Shown one piece after another: positions 1 through 11,776 of a stretch of DNA of 64,000 nt. Both the position numbers and the translations under genes were made by a program. The stretch is from CAVXJN01 sp963762165. Its GTDB lineage: Bacteria; Pseudomonadota; Gammaproteobacteria; JASBUN01. The notes under the pieces are model-generated. The model made no database searches. It saw only the letters and a program-made list of their open reading frames with translations, and was not told the DNA's origin. The stretch lies in the NCBI GenBank assembly GCA_963762165.1, contig CAVXJN010000001.1:620001-684000 (forward strand), in the 5' to 3' direction. Numbering within the stretch: the stretch's first letter is position 1; each line of letters starts with the position of its first letter.

Positions 1-1538
1 ATGCCGGGCAGCGTCAGCGTCGCCTGCAAGAGCGACAACACCGCGACCAGGAGCACCATGTTGAAGCCCAGCGCCAAATCGGCCACCAGACCGAAAACGC
101 GGTAATAGAAGGCCATGAACAACAACACCAAAGCAAAACCGACGACGACGGACTCAAAGCCCTGCTCGACATTGTCGCGCCCGAGGCTGGGCCCGATGGT
201 GCGTTCTTCAACAATCTCAATTGGTGCAGCCAAAGCACCGGCACGCAGCAGCAAGGCCAGATTGTGTGCCTCATCGGGACTTTCCAGACCTTCGATCTGG
301 AACCGTTGTCCGAGGCGATCGCGAATCACAGGCGCACTGATCACGTTGCGTTCGACCTTCTTCTCGCGCACCCGCTTGCCGTCTTTGAGCTTGGTTTCCA
401 CCTTGGTCTCGATGTAGACCACGGCGAGCCGTTCGCCGATATGGTCCTTGGTGAAATCGCTGAACCGACGTCCGCCCTGGTTGTCGAGATTGATGGTGAC
501 CACAGGCCCGCTGCGCTGATCGAAGGTCGAAGCCGCGTGGGTAATCGAATCGCCGGTCAGTATCACGCGACGACTGAGCAGGATCGGCGTGCCGTCACGC
601 TCATGGAACAACTCCGTGCCCGGCGGTACATGGCCGCTGGCAGCGATACTGCCGACATTCTGGTTGCGTTCGTCCACCAGCCGAAATTCCAAGGTGGCGG
701 TCGCACCGAGAATGTCTTTCGCCTGCGCAGGATCCTGCACACCCGGCAGTTCGACCACGATGCGCTTGTCACCCTGACGCTGGATCAGCGGCTCGGCGAC
801 GCCAAGTTCGTTGACGCGATTGCGCAGCGTGGTGATGTTTTGTTCGAGCGCGAACTCCTGGGTCTCGCGCTTGTGCTTCTCGGTCAAGGTCGCAAACAAA
901 TATGGATTGCCGTTCTGCTCCTTGTCGACGAGTATCAAACCGACGAATTGCCGTTGCAGCAGATCGCGCGCTTTCTGCCGTTCATCGCTATCGCGAAAGC
1001 GGATTTCCAGGGTCTCGCCGTCGCGGCGAACACCGAGATGGCGGATGGTTTTATCCCGCAACTGTGATTTGATCTCTCCCGCGTAGCGCTCCAGCTCTTT
1101 GTCCAGGGCCGCCTGCATGTCCACTTCCATCTGAAAGTGGATGCCGCCCTGCAGATCGAGGCCCAGGTACATCGGTTTGGCGTTGAGTAGTCGCAACCAT
1201 GCCGGGGTCGCCGGCGCCAGGTCCTGGGCGACGGTGAAATGGCCCTGCAATTGCGGCGAATCGGACAACAGCCGGGTCGCGCGCAGCTGCGAGTCGGTAT
1301 CGGCGAAACGCAGTTCCAGTTTGCCGTTTTCGAAACGCATGGAGCGGACATTGACGTTGGCGTCCTGAAGCAATTTGGCGACCGTGTCGCGCGCAGTCGC
1401 ATCCAACTTTTCGTTGTGCACGGGACTTACGACGATCGCTGGATCCTTACCGAACAGATTGGGAAGCGCATACAGCACGCCTACCAACATGACGACCAAA
1501 ATCAGGACGTACTTCCAAAGCGGATAGCGGTTGATCAT
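1..1538 (-). CDS. secD: Protein translocase subunit SecD (partial, C-terminus beyond left edge)
   Basis: Inner-membrane subunit of the SecDF-YajC complex, which uses the proton motive force to finish Sec-dependent protein export. The reading frame is open from ATG at 1538 (MINRYPLWKYVL...) to the window edge, about 512 residues. It starts with one membrane segment (residues about 7-27), followed by the large periplasmic domain with the motif LGLDLQGGIHF and then ELPGVQDPAQAKDILG. It re-enters the membrane near the edge with GFALVLLFMAFYY. The last two transmembrane helices or so are missing. It lies 19 bp downstream of yajC, the usual queA-tgt-yajC-secD-secF order, so secF is expected just outside. 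No frameshift was seen in the visible part. Confidence 0.96.
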   Translation of the reverse strand, partial: MINRYPLWKYVLILVVMLVGVLYALPNLFGKDPAIVVSPVHNEKLDATARDTVAKLLQDANVNVRSMRFENGKLELRFADTDSQLRATRLLSDSPQLQGHFTVAQDLAPATPAWLRLLNAKPMYLGLDLQGGIHFQMEVDMQAALDKELERYAGEIKSQLRDKTIRHLGVRRDGETLEIRFRDSDERQKARDLLQRQFVGLILVDKEQNGNPYLFATLTEKHKRETQEFALEQNITTLRNRVNELGVAEPLIQRQGDKRIVVELPGVQDPAQAKDILGATATLEFRLVDERNQNVGSIAASGHVPPGTELFHERDGTPILLSRRVILTGDSITHAASTFDQRSGPVVTINLDNQGGRRFSDFTKDHIGERLAVVYIETKVETKLKDGKRVREKKVERNVISAPVIRDRLGQRFQIEGLESPDEAHNLALLLRAGALAAPIEIVEERTIGPSLGRDNVEQGFESVVVGFALVLLFMAFYYRVFGLVADLALGFNMVLLVAVLSLLQATLTLPG

Positions 1539-1557
1539 GCGGGAATTCTGCTCGGTG

Positions 1558-1893
1558 CTATTTCAGCGTGCCTTTGGGCATCAACGACCCTACGGCATTG
1601 CGCTGCACACGCACCCGCACATTGTCGGCAATCTCCAAAGTGACGAAATTCTCATCCAGTTCCTCGATCCGACCCAGCAGACCTCCGTTGGTGACCACTT
1701 CGTCGCCCGTGGAAAGGCTGGAAACCATATTGCGATGCTCTTTGGCGCGCTTGCTCTGAGGCCGGATGAGCAGGAAATAAAAGATGATGAAAATGATGAT
1801 CAGCGGTAGGAAACCCAGGATTCCGGGCTGTTGTGACGCCGCCGCACCGTTCTCAGCCAATGCGTCGGAAATGAAAAAACTAAGCAAGCTCAT
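1558..1893 (-). CDS. yajC: Preprotein translocase subunit YajC
   Basis: Small accessory membrane protein of the SecDF complex. It has 111 residues, with one transmembrane helix (GILGFLPLIIIFIIFYFLLI, about residues 24-43), the family motif RPQSKRAKEH directly after it, and a basic/acidic cytoplasmic tail ending in MPKGTLK. The ATG at 1893 was chosen because GAAGGA lies 7 nt upstream; a longer in-frame extension to 2013 has no family resemblance. It is followed by secD. The 227-bp gap towards tgt holds a weak promoter-like pair on the minus strand (TAACAT at 1931-1936, with TTATTA or TTATCA upstream of it), which could give yajC-secD its own promoter. Confidence 0.95.
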   Translation of the reverse strand: MSLLSFFISDALAENGAAASQQPGILGFLPLIIIFIIFYFLLIRPQSKRAKEHRNMVSSLSTGDEVVTNGGLLGRIEELDENFVTLEIADNVRVRVQRNAVGSLMPKGTLK

Positions 1894-2120
1894 GACGTAT
1901 CCTTCAGATGTCCGAGTTCCAGGCCGGCAAATGTTAACACACTCATATTGCTGATAATAATGCCGCAAAGCCCGGCACAAACGGGATGTGTGACGCTGGC
2001 ATCTTCCCGCCAATCATGGTGTAGAAGACAGGCTTGGCCGGCAACCGCCACAGTGGCTGTGGCCAGTCGGCGCCGTATTATTGCACAGAACCGGGGCCGC
2101 GCGCATAGGCCGGATGCGGT

Positions 2121-3230
<1,110 letters not shown>

Positions 3231-3234
<4 letters not shown>

Positions 3235-4280
3235 CCGCCGACCCCGGCATCAGGCTCGGCGCGGTTGAGAAACATGGCGTCGCCGTAGCTGAAAAATCGG
3301 TAGCCTTCGGCAACCGCATGCCGATAAGCGCCCATCACCGCGTCGTAACCGCCAAACGCACACACCAGCATCAGCAACGTCGATTCCGGTAAATGAAAGT
3401 TGGTGAGCAAAGCATCCACCACCCGGAATTCGTAGCCAGGATAAATAAAGATGTCGGTTTCGCCGGTGAAGGCCTGCAGCACCCCGCCGCGCGCCGCGGT
3501 TTCCAGACTGCGCACTACCGTAGTACCAACGGCAACCACGCGCCCGCCTCTGGCGCGCGCCGCTGCGACACGCTCGACCACCGCCGGCGAGACCACCACG
3601 TACTCGCTGTGCATGCGATGATCCTGTACGCGCTCTGCGCGCATAGGCTGGAACGTACCAGCACCGACGTGCAACGTCACGAATGTCTGCTCGATACCGC
3701 GCGCCGCAAGGCGATCGAGCGCCGCCCGATCGAAATGCAAGCCCGCGGTCGGCGCGGCGACCGCACCGGGTTCACGCGCATACACGGTTTGGTATCGCTG
3801 GCGGTCGGTTTCGACATCGGCGCGGTGGATATAGGGTGGCAGCGGAATATGGCCGTGGCTTTCCAGGAGTTCGAGCACCGGCGCTTCCCCTTCGAACCGC
3901 ACCCGGAACAGATCTTCAGTTCGTGCCTCCACGACCGCCGCAATGCCGTGCTCGAATTCGACCCGCGTCCCTGCCCGGGGCGTCTTGCTGGCGCGCAAGT
4001 GGGCAATGACACGATGGGCATCCAATACCCGTTCCACCAGCAACTCCACCCGACCGCCGCTTGGCTTTTGACCGAACAGACGGGCGGGAATCACCCGGGT
4101 ATCGTTGAACACCAACAGATCACCGGGCACCAGCAGATTTTCCAGATCGGCGAAGCGCAAGTCGTGCCACGCCCCACTGGGCCCGTCCAGGTGCAATAGA
4201 CGACTGTCGCCGCGGCGAGACAAGGGCTCCTGGGCGATCAATTCAGCGGGAAGTTGGTAGGAAAACTGCTGACGCTGCAT
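3231..4280 (-). CDS. queA: S-adenosylmethionine:tRNA ribosyltransferase-isomerase QueA
   Basis: Transfers and isomerises the ribosyl moiety of AdoMet onto preQ1 in tRNA, giving epoxyqueuosine. The start ATG at 4280 gives 349 residues (the family is about 345-360), beginning MQRQQFSYQLPAELIAQEPL. An in-frame extension to 4571 would run through the tRNA gene and is rejected. Family motifs visible are RGDSRLL, LLVFNDTRVIPARLFG, AAPTAGLHFD, TLHVGAGTFQP, HSEYVVV and the C-terminal LTNFHLPESTLLMLVCAFGG. The stop overlaps the tgt start by 4 nt, so queA and tgt form one operon. Confidence 0.96.
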
Positions 4281-4423
4281 GGCGATGCGGATGGTAGCAG
4301 CTTCAAGCGCAAGGGACGAGTTGTGGCGGCGGACGCAGTTGGTGGTTGCCCTCTGCCAGGAAAACCTTATACTTTGGCGCCTGGTCGACGGAGCCGAGTT
4401 CAAACCGGTACCGCGGGCCGTAT

Positions 4424-4510
4424 GCCGGGGTGGCGGAATTGGTAGACGCGGCGGACTCAAAATCCGCTGGGGGTGACCCCTTGAGAGTTCGAGTCTCTCC
4501 CTCGGCACCA
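4424..4510 (+). tRNA. tRNA-Leu (anticodon CAA)
   Basis: An 87-nt class II tRNA. The acceptor stem GCCGGGG pairs with CCTCGGC (one G-U pair) and the 3' ACCA is encoded. The D-arm is TGGCGGAATTGGTAGAC. The anticodon stem GCGGA/TCCGC encloses the loop CTCAAAA, so the anticodon is CAA (reads UUG). A long variable arm and the T-arm GAGTTCGAGTCTC follow. It sits between the divergent queA and glgP genes, on the opposite strand to queA. Confidence 0.96.
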
Positions 4511-4634
4511 CCTTTGCACGGCAGCCTCGCGCCCAAGTCCGGGTAGCGGCCTGTCCGTGAAGCAACCACACTAATCAGAACCACGGCCGCGGCTCGAATT
4601 TTCCCGCGCATCACACCGAACCCAGAAGCGAACC

Positions 4635-7193
4635 ATGTCGGGCACCTGTTATTCACTGGAAGTCCAGTCCAATATTCCTGACCGATTGACGCGCCTCACT
4701 GAGCTCGCCAACGACCTGCTCTACAGTTGGGACCGGCAGGTACGCGGATTGTTCTTCCGCCTCGATCCGATCCTGTGGGAACGGTGTGGCCACAATCCCA
4801 AAGTTTTCTTGCGCCGCGTATCCCAGGAACGTCTTGAAGAGGCTGCGCAAGATCGTATCTTCCTGGAGGACTACCACCGCGCTCTGTCGGTATACGACAC
4901 CTATCACCAGGACCATATGCCAAGCACTGTGCACGAGCATTTGGACCCTGAAAAAGACCTGGTGGCTTACTTCTGCGCCGAATTCGGCTTCCACGAAAGC
5001 CTGCCCATTTATTCCGGCGGCCTTGGCATTCTCGCCGGCGATCACTGCAAGGCGGCGAGCGACCTGTATCTGCCGTTCGTTGCCGTGGGACTGCTGTATC
5101 GCCAGGGATACTTCACCCAGACCATCGACGGTCACGGCAACCAGATTGCCCATTACACGCCGACCAATTTCGATGATCTGGTGATTTCTCCTGCGCGAGA
5201 TACAAACGGTGAAGAGATCCATGTCGCGGTTTCGATCGATAGCCGCACGGTAACTTTGAAAGTCTGGCAGGCCAAGGCCGGCCATATCACCTTGTATCTT
5301 CTCGACAGCGATCTGCCCCTGAACAGCGAGCGCGATCGCTCCATCACCTACCAATTATACGGCGGCGACAGCACCACCCGCATTCAGCAGGAAATCGTGC
5401 TTGGTATCGGCGGCGTGCGCGCCTTGCGCGCCCTCGGCCTGACCCCGAACGCCTGGCACATCAACGAAGGCCACGCCGCGTTCCTGATCCTGGAACGTTG
5501 TCGCGAGTTGGTCAGATCAGGCATGGATTTCGACAGCGCCCTGGAACTGGTGGCCGCCGGAACCGTGTTCACCACGCATACGCCGGTGGCTGCGGGTCAC
5601 GACATCTTTGAATACGATCTAGTCACCAACAATTTTCGCGAGTTCATCAAGGAACTCGGTATCGGTGAAGAACGGTTTCTGCGCCTGGGTAATGGCGCCG
5701 ATCACCACGCCGGTTTCAACATGACGACGCTGGCGTTGCGCGGCTCCCGCTTCCACAACGGGGTCAGCCGCATTCACGGTGGCGTCGCCTCGCGTATGGA
5801 AAGCTACGTCTGGCCGCAGATTCCGCCTCAGGAAAATCCAATCGGTTACGTAACCAACGGCATCCACGTCCCGACATTCCTCGCCCGCGAGTGGTCCAGC
5901 ATGTTCGACATGCGTTTCGGCGGCGAATGGCGCAACGAACTTCTGAACGAGGAATACTGGGAACGCATCGAAGATATTCCCGCCCACAGCTTCTGGAGTT
6001 TGCGCCAGTCGTTGAAGTCCGAACTGATGAAAGACGTACGTCAACGGGTGACTTGGCAGCATCGTCGCAACGCTTCGAGCGATGCGCAGATCGAGCGCAT
6101 CAGCAAATTGCTCGACCCCGATCTCACGGATGTATTGATCCTCGGTTTCGCGCGCCGTTTTGCCACCTACAAGCGGGCAACGCTGCTGTTCTCGGATCCC
6201 GAGCGCCTAGCGCGTATGCTCGGCAATCCCAAACGGCCCGTGCTGTTGATATTCGCCGGCAAGGCGCATCCCAACGACATGCCCGGCCAGCACCTGATCC
6301 AGGTCATTCACGAGTTCTCACGCAAACCCGAATTCGAAGGCAAGATTATTTTGCTGGAAGGCTTCGATCTGGCCCTGGCGCGCAAGCTTGTTACCGGCGT
6401 CGACGTCTGGCTCAACAATCCGGAATATCCGCTCGAAGCAAGCGGCACTTCAGGACAAAAGGCCGGCATCAACGGGGTGATCAATCTCAGCGTGTTGGAC
6501 GGATGGTGGGATGAAGGCTACAACGGCGCAAACGGCTGGGCCATCACGCCCCACGGTCCGCAGCACGATGCCGCGTTCCGGAACCGGGAAGAGTCACGCG
6601 AACTTCTGGACATCCTCGAGCACCAGGTGATTCCCTTGTATTTCCGGCGCGAAGGTCACGGCTATTCGGAACCCTGGGTGAAAATGTCGAAGCAATCGAT
6701 GAAAACGTTGCTGCCGCGCTTCAATGCCCAACGCATGGCCATGGACTATGTTCGCGGCTACTACGGTTCGGCGGTGCGCCAAACCAGGCGCCTGAGCTCC
6801 GACAACGCCGCTCCCGCCCGTGAGCTAGCGGAGTGGAAGCAGAAAATCCGCGCCCATTGGGACAAAGTGCAACTCCAACGTACTGACGAAACCCGCCCGG
6901 CAATCCGCGCCGGAGAGTTGCTTCCCATCCGCGTGCAGGCGCTGCTCAACGAACTCAGCCCCAATGACGTGCGCATGGAATGCCTGGTAGGGACCGAGAC
7001 CACGGACGGTGAATTTGTGCTGCACGATACCTTTCAGCTGACAGCGGGCGCAGCCGACAGCAGCGGGCAGACCGAGTTCGCGTTGGATCTACGCCCGCCT
7101 CTGCCCGGTTTGCAGCGCTACAAGTTGCGCATGTACCCGCACCATCCGTTGCTCAGTCATGCCCTGGAAACCGGCTGCATGCTGTGGCTTTGA
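4635..7193 (+). CDS. glgP: Alpha-glucan (glycogen) phosphorylase, GT35, short archaeal/Thermotoga-type
   Basis: Releases glucose 1-phosphate from alpha-1,4-glucan using pyridoxal phosphate. It has 852 residues. The N-terminal region (about 1-110, SNIPDRLTRLTELANDLLYSWDR) is of the DUF3417 type found in the phosphorylase subfamily that lacks the classical GlgP N-terminus. Next come YFCAEFGFHESLPIYSGGLGILAGDH (glucan site), HINEGHAAF and FARRFATYKRA. The cofactor lysine lies in SGTSGQKAGING (K609 by codon count). It starts 124 bp after the tRNA gene and runs convergently into malQ, whose stop is 7 bp away. Confidence 0.95.
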   Translation: MSGTCYSLEVQSNIPDRLTRLTELANDLLYSWDRQVRGLFFRLDPILWERCGHNPKVFLRRVSQERLEEAAQDRIFLEDYHRALSVYDTYHQDHMPSTVHEHLDPEKDLVAYFCAEFGFHESLPIYSGGLGILAGDHCKAASDLYLPFVAVGLLYRQGYFTQTIDGHGNQIAHYTPTNFDDLVISPARDTNGEEIHVAVSIDSRTVTLKVWQAKAGHITLYLLDSDLPLNSERDRSITYQLYGGDSTTRIQQEIVLGIGGVRALRALGLTPNAWHINEGHAAFLILERCRELVRSGMDFDSALELVAAGTVFTTHTPVAAGHDIFEYDLVTNNFREFIKELGIGEERFLRLGNGADHHAGFNMTTLALRGSRFHNGVSRIHGGVASRMESYVWPQIPPQENPIGYVTNGIHVPTFLAREWSSMFDMRFGGEWRNELLNEEYWERIEDIPAHSFWSLRQSLKSELMKDVRQRVTWQHRRNASSDAQIERISKLLDPDLTDVLILGFARRFATYKRATLLFSDPERLARMLGNPKRPVLLIFAGKAHPNDMPGQHLIQVIHEFSRKPEFEGKIILLEGFDLALARKLVTGVDVWLNNPEYPLEASGTSGQKAGINGVINLSVLDGWWDEGYNGANGWAITPHGPQHDAAFRNREESRELLDILEHQVIPLYFRREGHGYSEPWVKMSKQSMKTLLPRFNAQRMAMDYVRGYYGSAVRQTRRLSSDNAAPARELAEWKQKIRAHWDKVQLQRTDETRPAIRAGELLPIRVQALLNELSPNDVRMECLVGTETTDGEFVLHDTFQLTAGAADSSGQTEFALDLRPPLPGLQRYKLRMYPHHPLLSHALETGCMLWL

Positions 7194-7200
7194 GTCGGAC

Positions 7201-8709
7201 TCAGGCTGCGGGTTCTTCCAGACGACCGTAGGCCGCCAGCATGTCGCGCAACCGCTGCGCCAGTTGTTCGTCGACCATGCTCCACTCAAAACGCCATCCC
7301 CAGTTGCCTTCGGTGACTCCGGGCACATTCATTCGATGGCGATCGTCTAGCGCCAGAAGATCCTGCATCGGCAACACGCACATCTCGGAGACCGAAGCGA
7401 GCGCTGCGCGAATCAGCGGCCACGGCTGGGGCTCCTGCGGGTAGCCCAGGTATTCGCGCACCCGTTCCTGCTGGTCGTCGCTGAGCGAGTCGAACCAGCC
7501 CACGGTGGTATTATTGTCGTGGGTGCCGGTGTAGACGACATAATCGCGTTCGTGGTTATGGGGCAGATACGGATTTTCCGGGCCGCCATCGAACGCGAAC
7601 TGCAGAATCTTCATTCCGGGCAGGCCGAAGCGATGGCGTAAGGCATCGACCTCCGGCGTAATCAGGCCCAGATCCTCCGCCACCAGCGGTAACGGATCGA
7701 AGCGGCTGCGAAAGTGTTCGAACAACTCCTCGCCGGGGGCCTCCACCCAGCGGCCGTCCACAGCGGTTTCCGCCTCTGCAGGAATTTCCCAGAAAGCCTG
7801 GAATCCGCGGAAATGATCGATGCGTACCAGATCGAACAAATCGAATTGATGTCCGACTCGACGCAGCCACCAATCGTAGCCGCTTTCACGCATGTGGTCC
7901 CAGCGATAGAGCGGATTGCCCCAGCGCTGGCCGGTCGCTGAAAAATAATCCGGCGGCACCCCCGCCACGGTCAGGGCGCGGCCCTGGTCGTCCAAGGTGA
8001 AATACTCGCGCCGTGCCCAAACCTCCGCGCTATCGTGGGCGACGAATATGGGCAGGTCGCCGAACAGCAATACGCCTCGTTGATTGGCGTAGGACTTGAG
8101 CGCCCGCCATTGACGATCGAACACGAACTGCTCGAAGCACACGCGCTCGCGTTCCTCGGCCAGTTCCGCTTTGGCATTCTCGAGCGCTTCCGGCACCCGA
8201 TCGCGTACCGGCGCAGGCCAATCAAGCCAGGAACGGCCGCTGTGCTTGCGGCGCAGTGCCTGATACAGACAATAGTCGTCCAGCCAGTATTGCTGGCGCT
8301 CACGAAACGACCGGTAGTCCGCCTTCTGTGCCTGGTCGGCATGTTCCGCGAAACCTTGCACGGGCGCGCTGCAACAACTGCTCCCGCCAGGCGGCGGCGT
8401 CGGCACCCGGTTCACCCAGGTCACCGAGCCAGCCTTCAGCCTGCAACTGTTCGGCGCTCAATCAGGCGGGACTGCCGGCGAATACCGACAAACACGGCAT
8501 AAGGTGAACCGTCGGAATGGGTCGGACCAAGGGGCAACATCTGCCAGACGGTCGCACCCGTGGAGACCAAAAAGATCGACGAAATTGCGACCTTCCTCGC
8601 CTAGCGCCCCACCGGACGCATCGCACGGCAGCGACGTCGGATGCAACAGGACGCCGGCGCGGCGCCTGCTGAATGGCGACTCTTCGGCGATTGCTTTCCG
8701 GTCGCTCAT
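7201..8709 (-). CDS. malQ: 4-alpha-glucanotransferase MalQ, GH77 (multiply frameshifted here)
   Basis: Disproportionating enzyme that moves alpha-1,4-glucan chains between acceptors, feeding GlgP with linear chains. The ATG at 8709 (MSDRKAIAEESPFSRRRAG, then LLHPTSLP) overlaps the stop of the preceding GH57 gene as ATGA. The C-terminal 390 residues read cleanly, with LFGDLPIFVAHDSAEVWA, DLVRIDHFRGF, PLVAEDLGLI and VVYTGTHDNNTTVGWF (catalytic Asp, Glu and Asp regions). Between 8350 and 8560 the family sequence (ATVWQMLPLGPTHSDGSPY, then LSVFAGSPA, AEQLQAEGWL, AEHADQAQKADY) jumps frame at about 8556, 8492, 8464, 8456 and 8350. Most shifts are single extra bases. Sequencing error is likely. Confidence 0.9.
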
Positions 8710-10515
8710 GACCGCTCCAATACCCGGCCGCGCAGAACCGGCAGCCAAATGTGGGTACCGGCGGCCGCGGCGAGCGGCACTTTCCCGAGCGCGTTCATGT
8801 TACGAAACCACAGGAAGCGCAGGACGCATTACACCGCCGACCGCGGGTTGGCCGCCGCCGTGGGTGAACGCATGCTGCAGATAGTCGCGGCGGCTCCCGC
8901 TGCAGTATCTGGTACAGGCGGGTCAGATGCTCGCGGTACAGCCAGTCGAAATCGCGTACCGACTCGGCAGGATTGTCGTCGCCAAACCACCAGAACCAAT
9001 CCGAGCCTTCGCAGATCGCGAGCTGACGTGCGGCCTGAGTCGCGGATTTCAGCGGACAAGCCGCCGCGGGCCGTCGCTGCGTCGAATGCACGCTTGGCGT
9101 CGGCAAGCATGTCCCAGCCGCGGTTCTTGTCGGCGTGGCCGACCCAGGTGGTCAAGGTGCCATACACCCAGCTGCCGGCCACGACGTGGTCGAGAGTCCG
9201 GTTTTTGGCCGCGACCTGCAGGCAATCGCCGAAGGTGGACAATTTCAGTTGCCCGTGCTGGGCCAGGCGTCGGTAGAGTTCGTCGAGAAAGTGATACCCG
9301 TTTTCCGGAAAGTGCTCCCAGGCGTTCTCACCATCGAGAATGATTGCCACGACGGCATCGTCGCGGTCCTTGCAGGCGAGTCTGATGTTTTCCAGGTGAT
9401 GCACCAGATTGGCGACGGCATCTTCCGCATGCCAGTTCGAATAACTGAAACCGATCAGATCGGACAAGCCGTCGTCGCGAAAAAAACACGCCAGTGGATG
9501 GCCACCGAACCGGTAGACGCGGTGCTCGCAGTCATGGGACGCCCCGGCTTTGTGGCCAGCCGTGCTGAGACTGTTGCGCAACACCTGGCCGCCGGAGGCG
9601 GTCCATTGAAACCCGGCTTCGTCCAGCAAGTGCAGGGTGGCATCACTTACCGCACCCTCCCCCGGCCAGCAGCCGCGCGGACGGAATCCGAAATGGGCTC
9701 TCGAAAACGTCCATGCCTTCTTTGATATGCCAGCGGGCGCGGTCCGCGCCGCCCGGGTACAATTTGCTCGCAGGCAGCGCCAGGCCCGGCACCGCTTCCT
9801 GCGCGCTGGCCGCGTCCAACAACAGCGGTACGATGGGATGAGCATAGGGTGTGACCGACAACTCCACGCGTCCGGTTTCCGCAAGCCGGCGATAACGGGG
9901 GACGATGCCGCTCACCAGTTCGGAAATAATCGCAACCAGCGTGCGGCGGTCGCGGCTGTCGTAGTCGGCGGACTTGTCCATGAGTTCCCGCACGCGCGTG
10001 TCGCTGCGGCGTACCGTTTCGCCAATCCAGGCCAAGTGATACCAAGTGAGCAGATCGAACAGGAACTGGTCGTTGACATAGCACGCGAGTTCGGGGTCTT
10101 TGTCGATTTCACCTGCCAGCTGTACCAGGCGCCGGAACGGTTCGAACCGATCGATCATGCGCGACTGGTTAGCGCGCATGCAGGCGCGTATCAGGCTCAG
10201 GCGCCGATTCGGGTCAGCGGGCAATTTCTGTGCTGCCAGTCCCCGCAGCAATGGGTCGGGCAGCGGTTGCCCATGGCTTACGAATAGCTGCAAGGCGGTG
10301 CTGTAATGATCCAACTGTTCCAGTAACGTCGGTGTAAAATTCACCACCGCCCTGGCGCCGTCGACACGCTCCAAGTGGGCGGCCATATCGACGTAGTCCT
10401 TGATGGCGTGCAGATAGGTCCAAGGAAGTCGGTACCGGCCGCTGATCGGGTCGAGGTATTGCGGTTGGTGCATGTGCCAGCACAGCACCACCCGCAACGG
10501 AACATCACCCCGCAT
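8706..10515 (-). CDS. Glycoside hydrolase family 57 alpha-glucanase/glucanotransferase (multiply frameshifted)
   Basis: GH57 enzymes are retaining alpha-amylases, branching enzymes or 4-alpha-glucanotransferases. The first frame starts MRGDVPLRVVLCWHMHQPQY, containing the family's HxHQP region 1, and overlaps the glgC stop by 11 nt. The frame changes near 9702 and continues FGFRPRGCWPGEGAVSD..., HFSYSNWHAE-like text, VAIILDGENAWEH and WVGHADKNRGWDMLADAK. A third frame from about 9050 gives AICEGSDWFWWFGDDN. Near 8830 another shift leads to a C-terminus ending GRVLERS with TGA at 8706, coupled to malQ. The total would be about 600 residues. Exact specificity cannot be read; cluster context implies glycogen or maltodextrin processing. 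Confidence 0.85.
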
Positions 10516-11776
10516 GTGAATGCTCCTGACCCAGCATTTCCGGGGTCACCAACACGATACCCGCCGCCGTGCGATGATACCGACGTGCGTCCTCCTCGGG
10601 ATTAACGCCGATGGCGGTGCCGTCAGGTATGCGGCAACCCTTGTCGATCACAGCGCGATGAATCTGACAGTGCTGCCCGATATTGACTTCGGGCAGGACC
10701 ACCGAATCGGTGACCACGCTGAACGACTCCACTCGCACATTGGAAAATAACAACGAATGACGCACGGTCGATCCGGATATTACACATCCGCCGGACACCA
10801 TTGAATCCATCGCCATACCGCGACGGGATTCCTCATCGAACACGAACTTGGCTGGAGGCGCCTGCTCCTGGTAGGTCCAGATGGGCCATTCCTTGTCATA
10901 CAAATTCAGCTCCGGCGTAACGCCGATGAGTTCGAGATTCGCTTCCCAGAAGGCGTCCACCGTGCCCACGTCGCGCCAATAGGCGTCGCCGCCACTAATC
11001 GGATCCCGGAATGCGTAGGCATTGACCCGGCAATTTTCGATGGCGCGCGGGATAATGTCGCGACCGAAATCATGGCTCGACGACAGTGCCTCGGCATCAG
11101 CGATCAACTGATCATACAGAAATTCGGTATTGAAAACGTATATGCCCATGGACGCCAGCGCGCGGGTCTCATCGCCCGGCATCGGTTGCGGCTGATCGGG
11201 CTTTTCGTCGAAGCGCATCACGCGGTCATCGTCGTCGATACTCATAACGCCGAAACTGCGCGCCCGATCAAGGGGCACGCCGATGCATCCGACGGTCATA
11301 TCCGCCTCTGTTTCCACGTGCCGAGCGATCATGGCGCCATAATCCATCTTGTAGATATGATCGCCGGCGAGGACCAGAACGTAATCGGGATTGTGATCGC
11401 GGATGATGTCGAGATTCTGGAATACCGCGTCTGCGGTACCGCTGTACCAGGATTCCTTATCCAAGCGTTGCTGGGCAGGCAGCAGTTCCACGAATTCCCC
11501 GAACTCGCCGCGCAGGAAACCCCAGCCCCGTTGAATATGAAGAATCAGCGAATGGGCTTTGTACTGGGTCAGCACACCGACCCGGCGAATACCCGAATTG
11601 ATGCAGTTGGACAACGGGAAATCGATGATCCGGAACTTGCCGCCGAAAGGGACCGCCGGCTTGACCCTCCAGCTGGTCAATTCCTGCAACCGCGTACCAC
11701 GTCCGCCGGCGAGAATGAGCGCCAACGTATTGCGAGTGAGCAGACTAACGAACCGAGGCGCTTGATAAACCGTCAT
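10505..11776 (-). CDS. glgC: Glucose-1-phosphate adenylyltransferase (ADP-glucose pyrophosphorylase)
   Basis: Makes ADP-glucose from ATP and glucose 1-phosphate, the committed and allosterically controlled step of bacterial glycogen synthesis. It has 423 residues. The nucleotidyltransferase domain opens with LALILAGGRGTRLQELT, followed by RIIDFPLSNCINSGI, WYSGTADAVFQN, LAGDHIYKMDY (metal/catalytic Asp), GVMSIDDDDRVMRFDEKP and YWRDVGTVDAFWEANL. The C-terminal part is a left-handed beta-helix with hexapeptide-like text (SGGCVISGSTVRHS...). Its 3' end overlaps the GH57 start, so glgC-GH57-malQ form an operon divergent from glgB. The protein is uninterrupted. Confidence 0.96.
   Translation of the reverse strand: MTVYQAPRFVSLLTRNTLALILAGGRGTRLQELTSWRVKPAVPFGGKFRIIDFPLSNCINSGIRRVGVLTQYKAHSLILHIQRGWGFLRGEFGEFVELLPAQQRLDKESWYSGTADAVFQNLDIIRDHNPDYVLVLAGDHIYKMDYGAMIARHVETEADMTVGCIGVPLDRARSFGVMSIDDDDRVMRFDEKPDQPQPMPGDETRALASMGIYVFNTEFLYDQLIADAEALSSSHDFGRDIIPRAIENCRVNAYAFRDPISGGDAYWRDVGTVDAFWEANLELIGVTPELNLYDKEWPIWTYQEQAPPAKFVFDEESRRGMAMDSMVSGGCVISGSTVRHSLLFSNVRVESFSVVTDSVVLPEVNIGQHCQIHRAVIDKGCRIPDGTAIGVNPEEDARRYHRTAAGIVLVTPEMLGQEHSHAG

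Noticed and set aside
264..1067. A 267-codon plus-strand open frame opposite secD
   Set aside because: secD reads without interruption on the minus strand; the plus frame is its shadow.
2047..2063. Hairpin GCCACAG-TGG-CTGTGGC between tgt and yajC
   Set aside because: Short stem, no T-tract on either strand, and in the middle of a likely operon.
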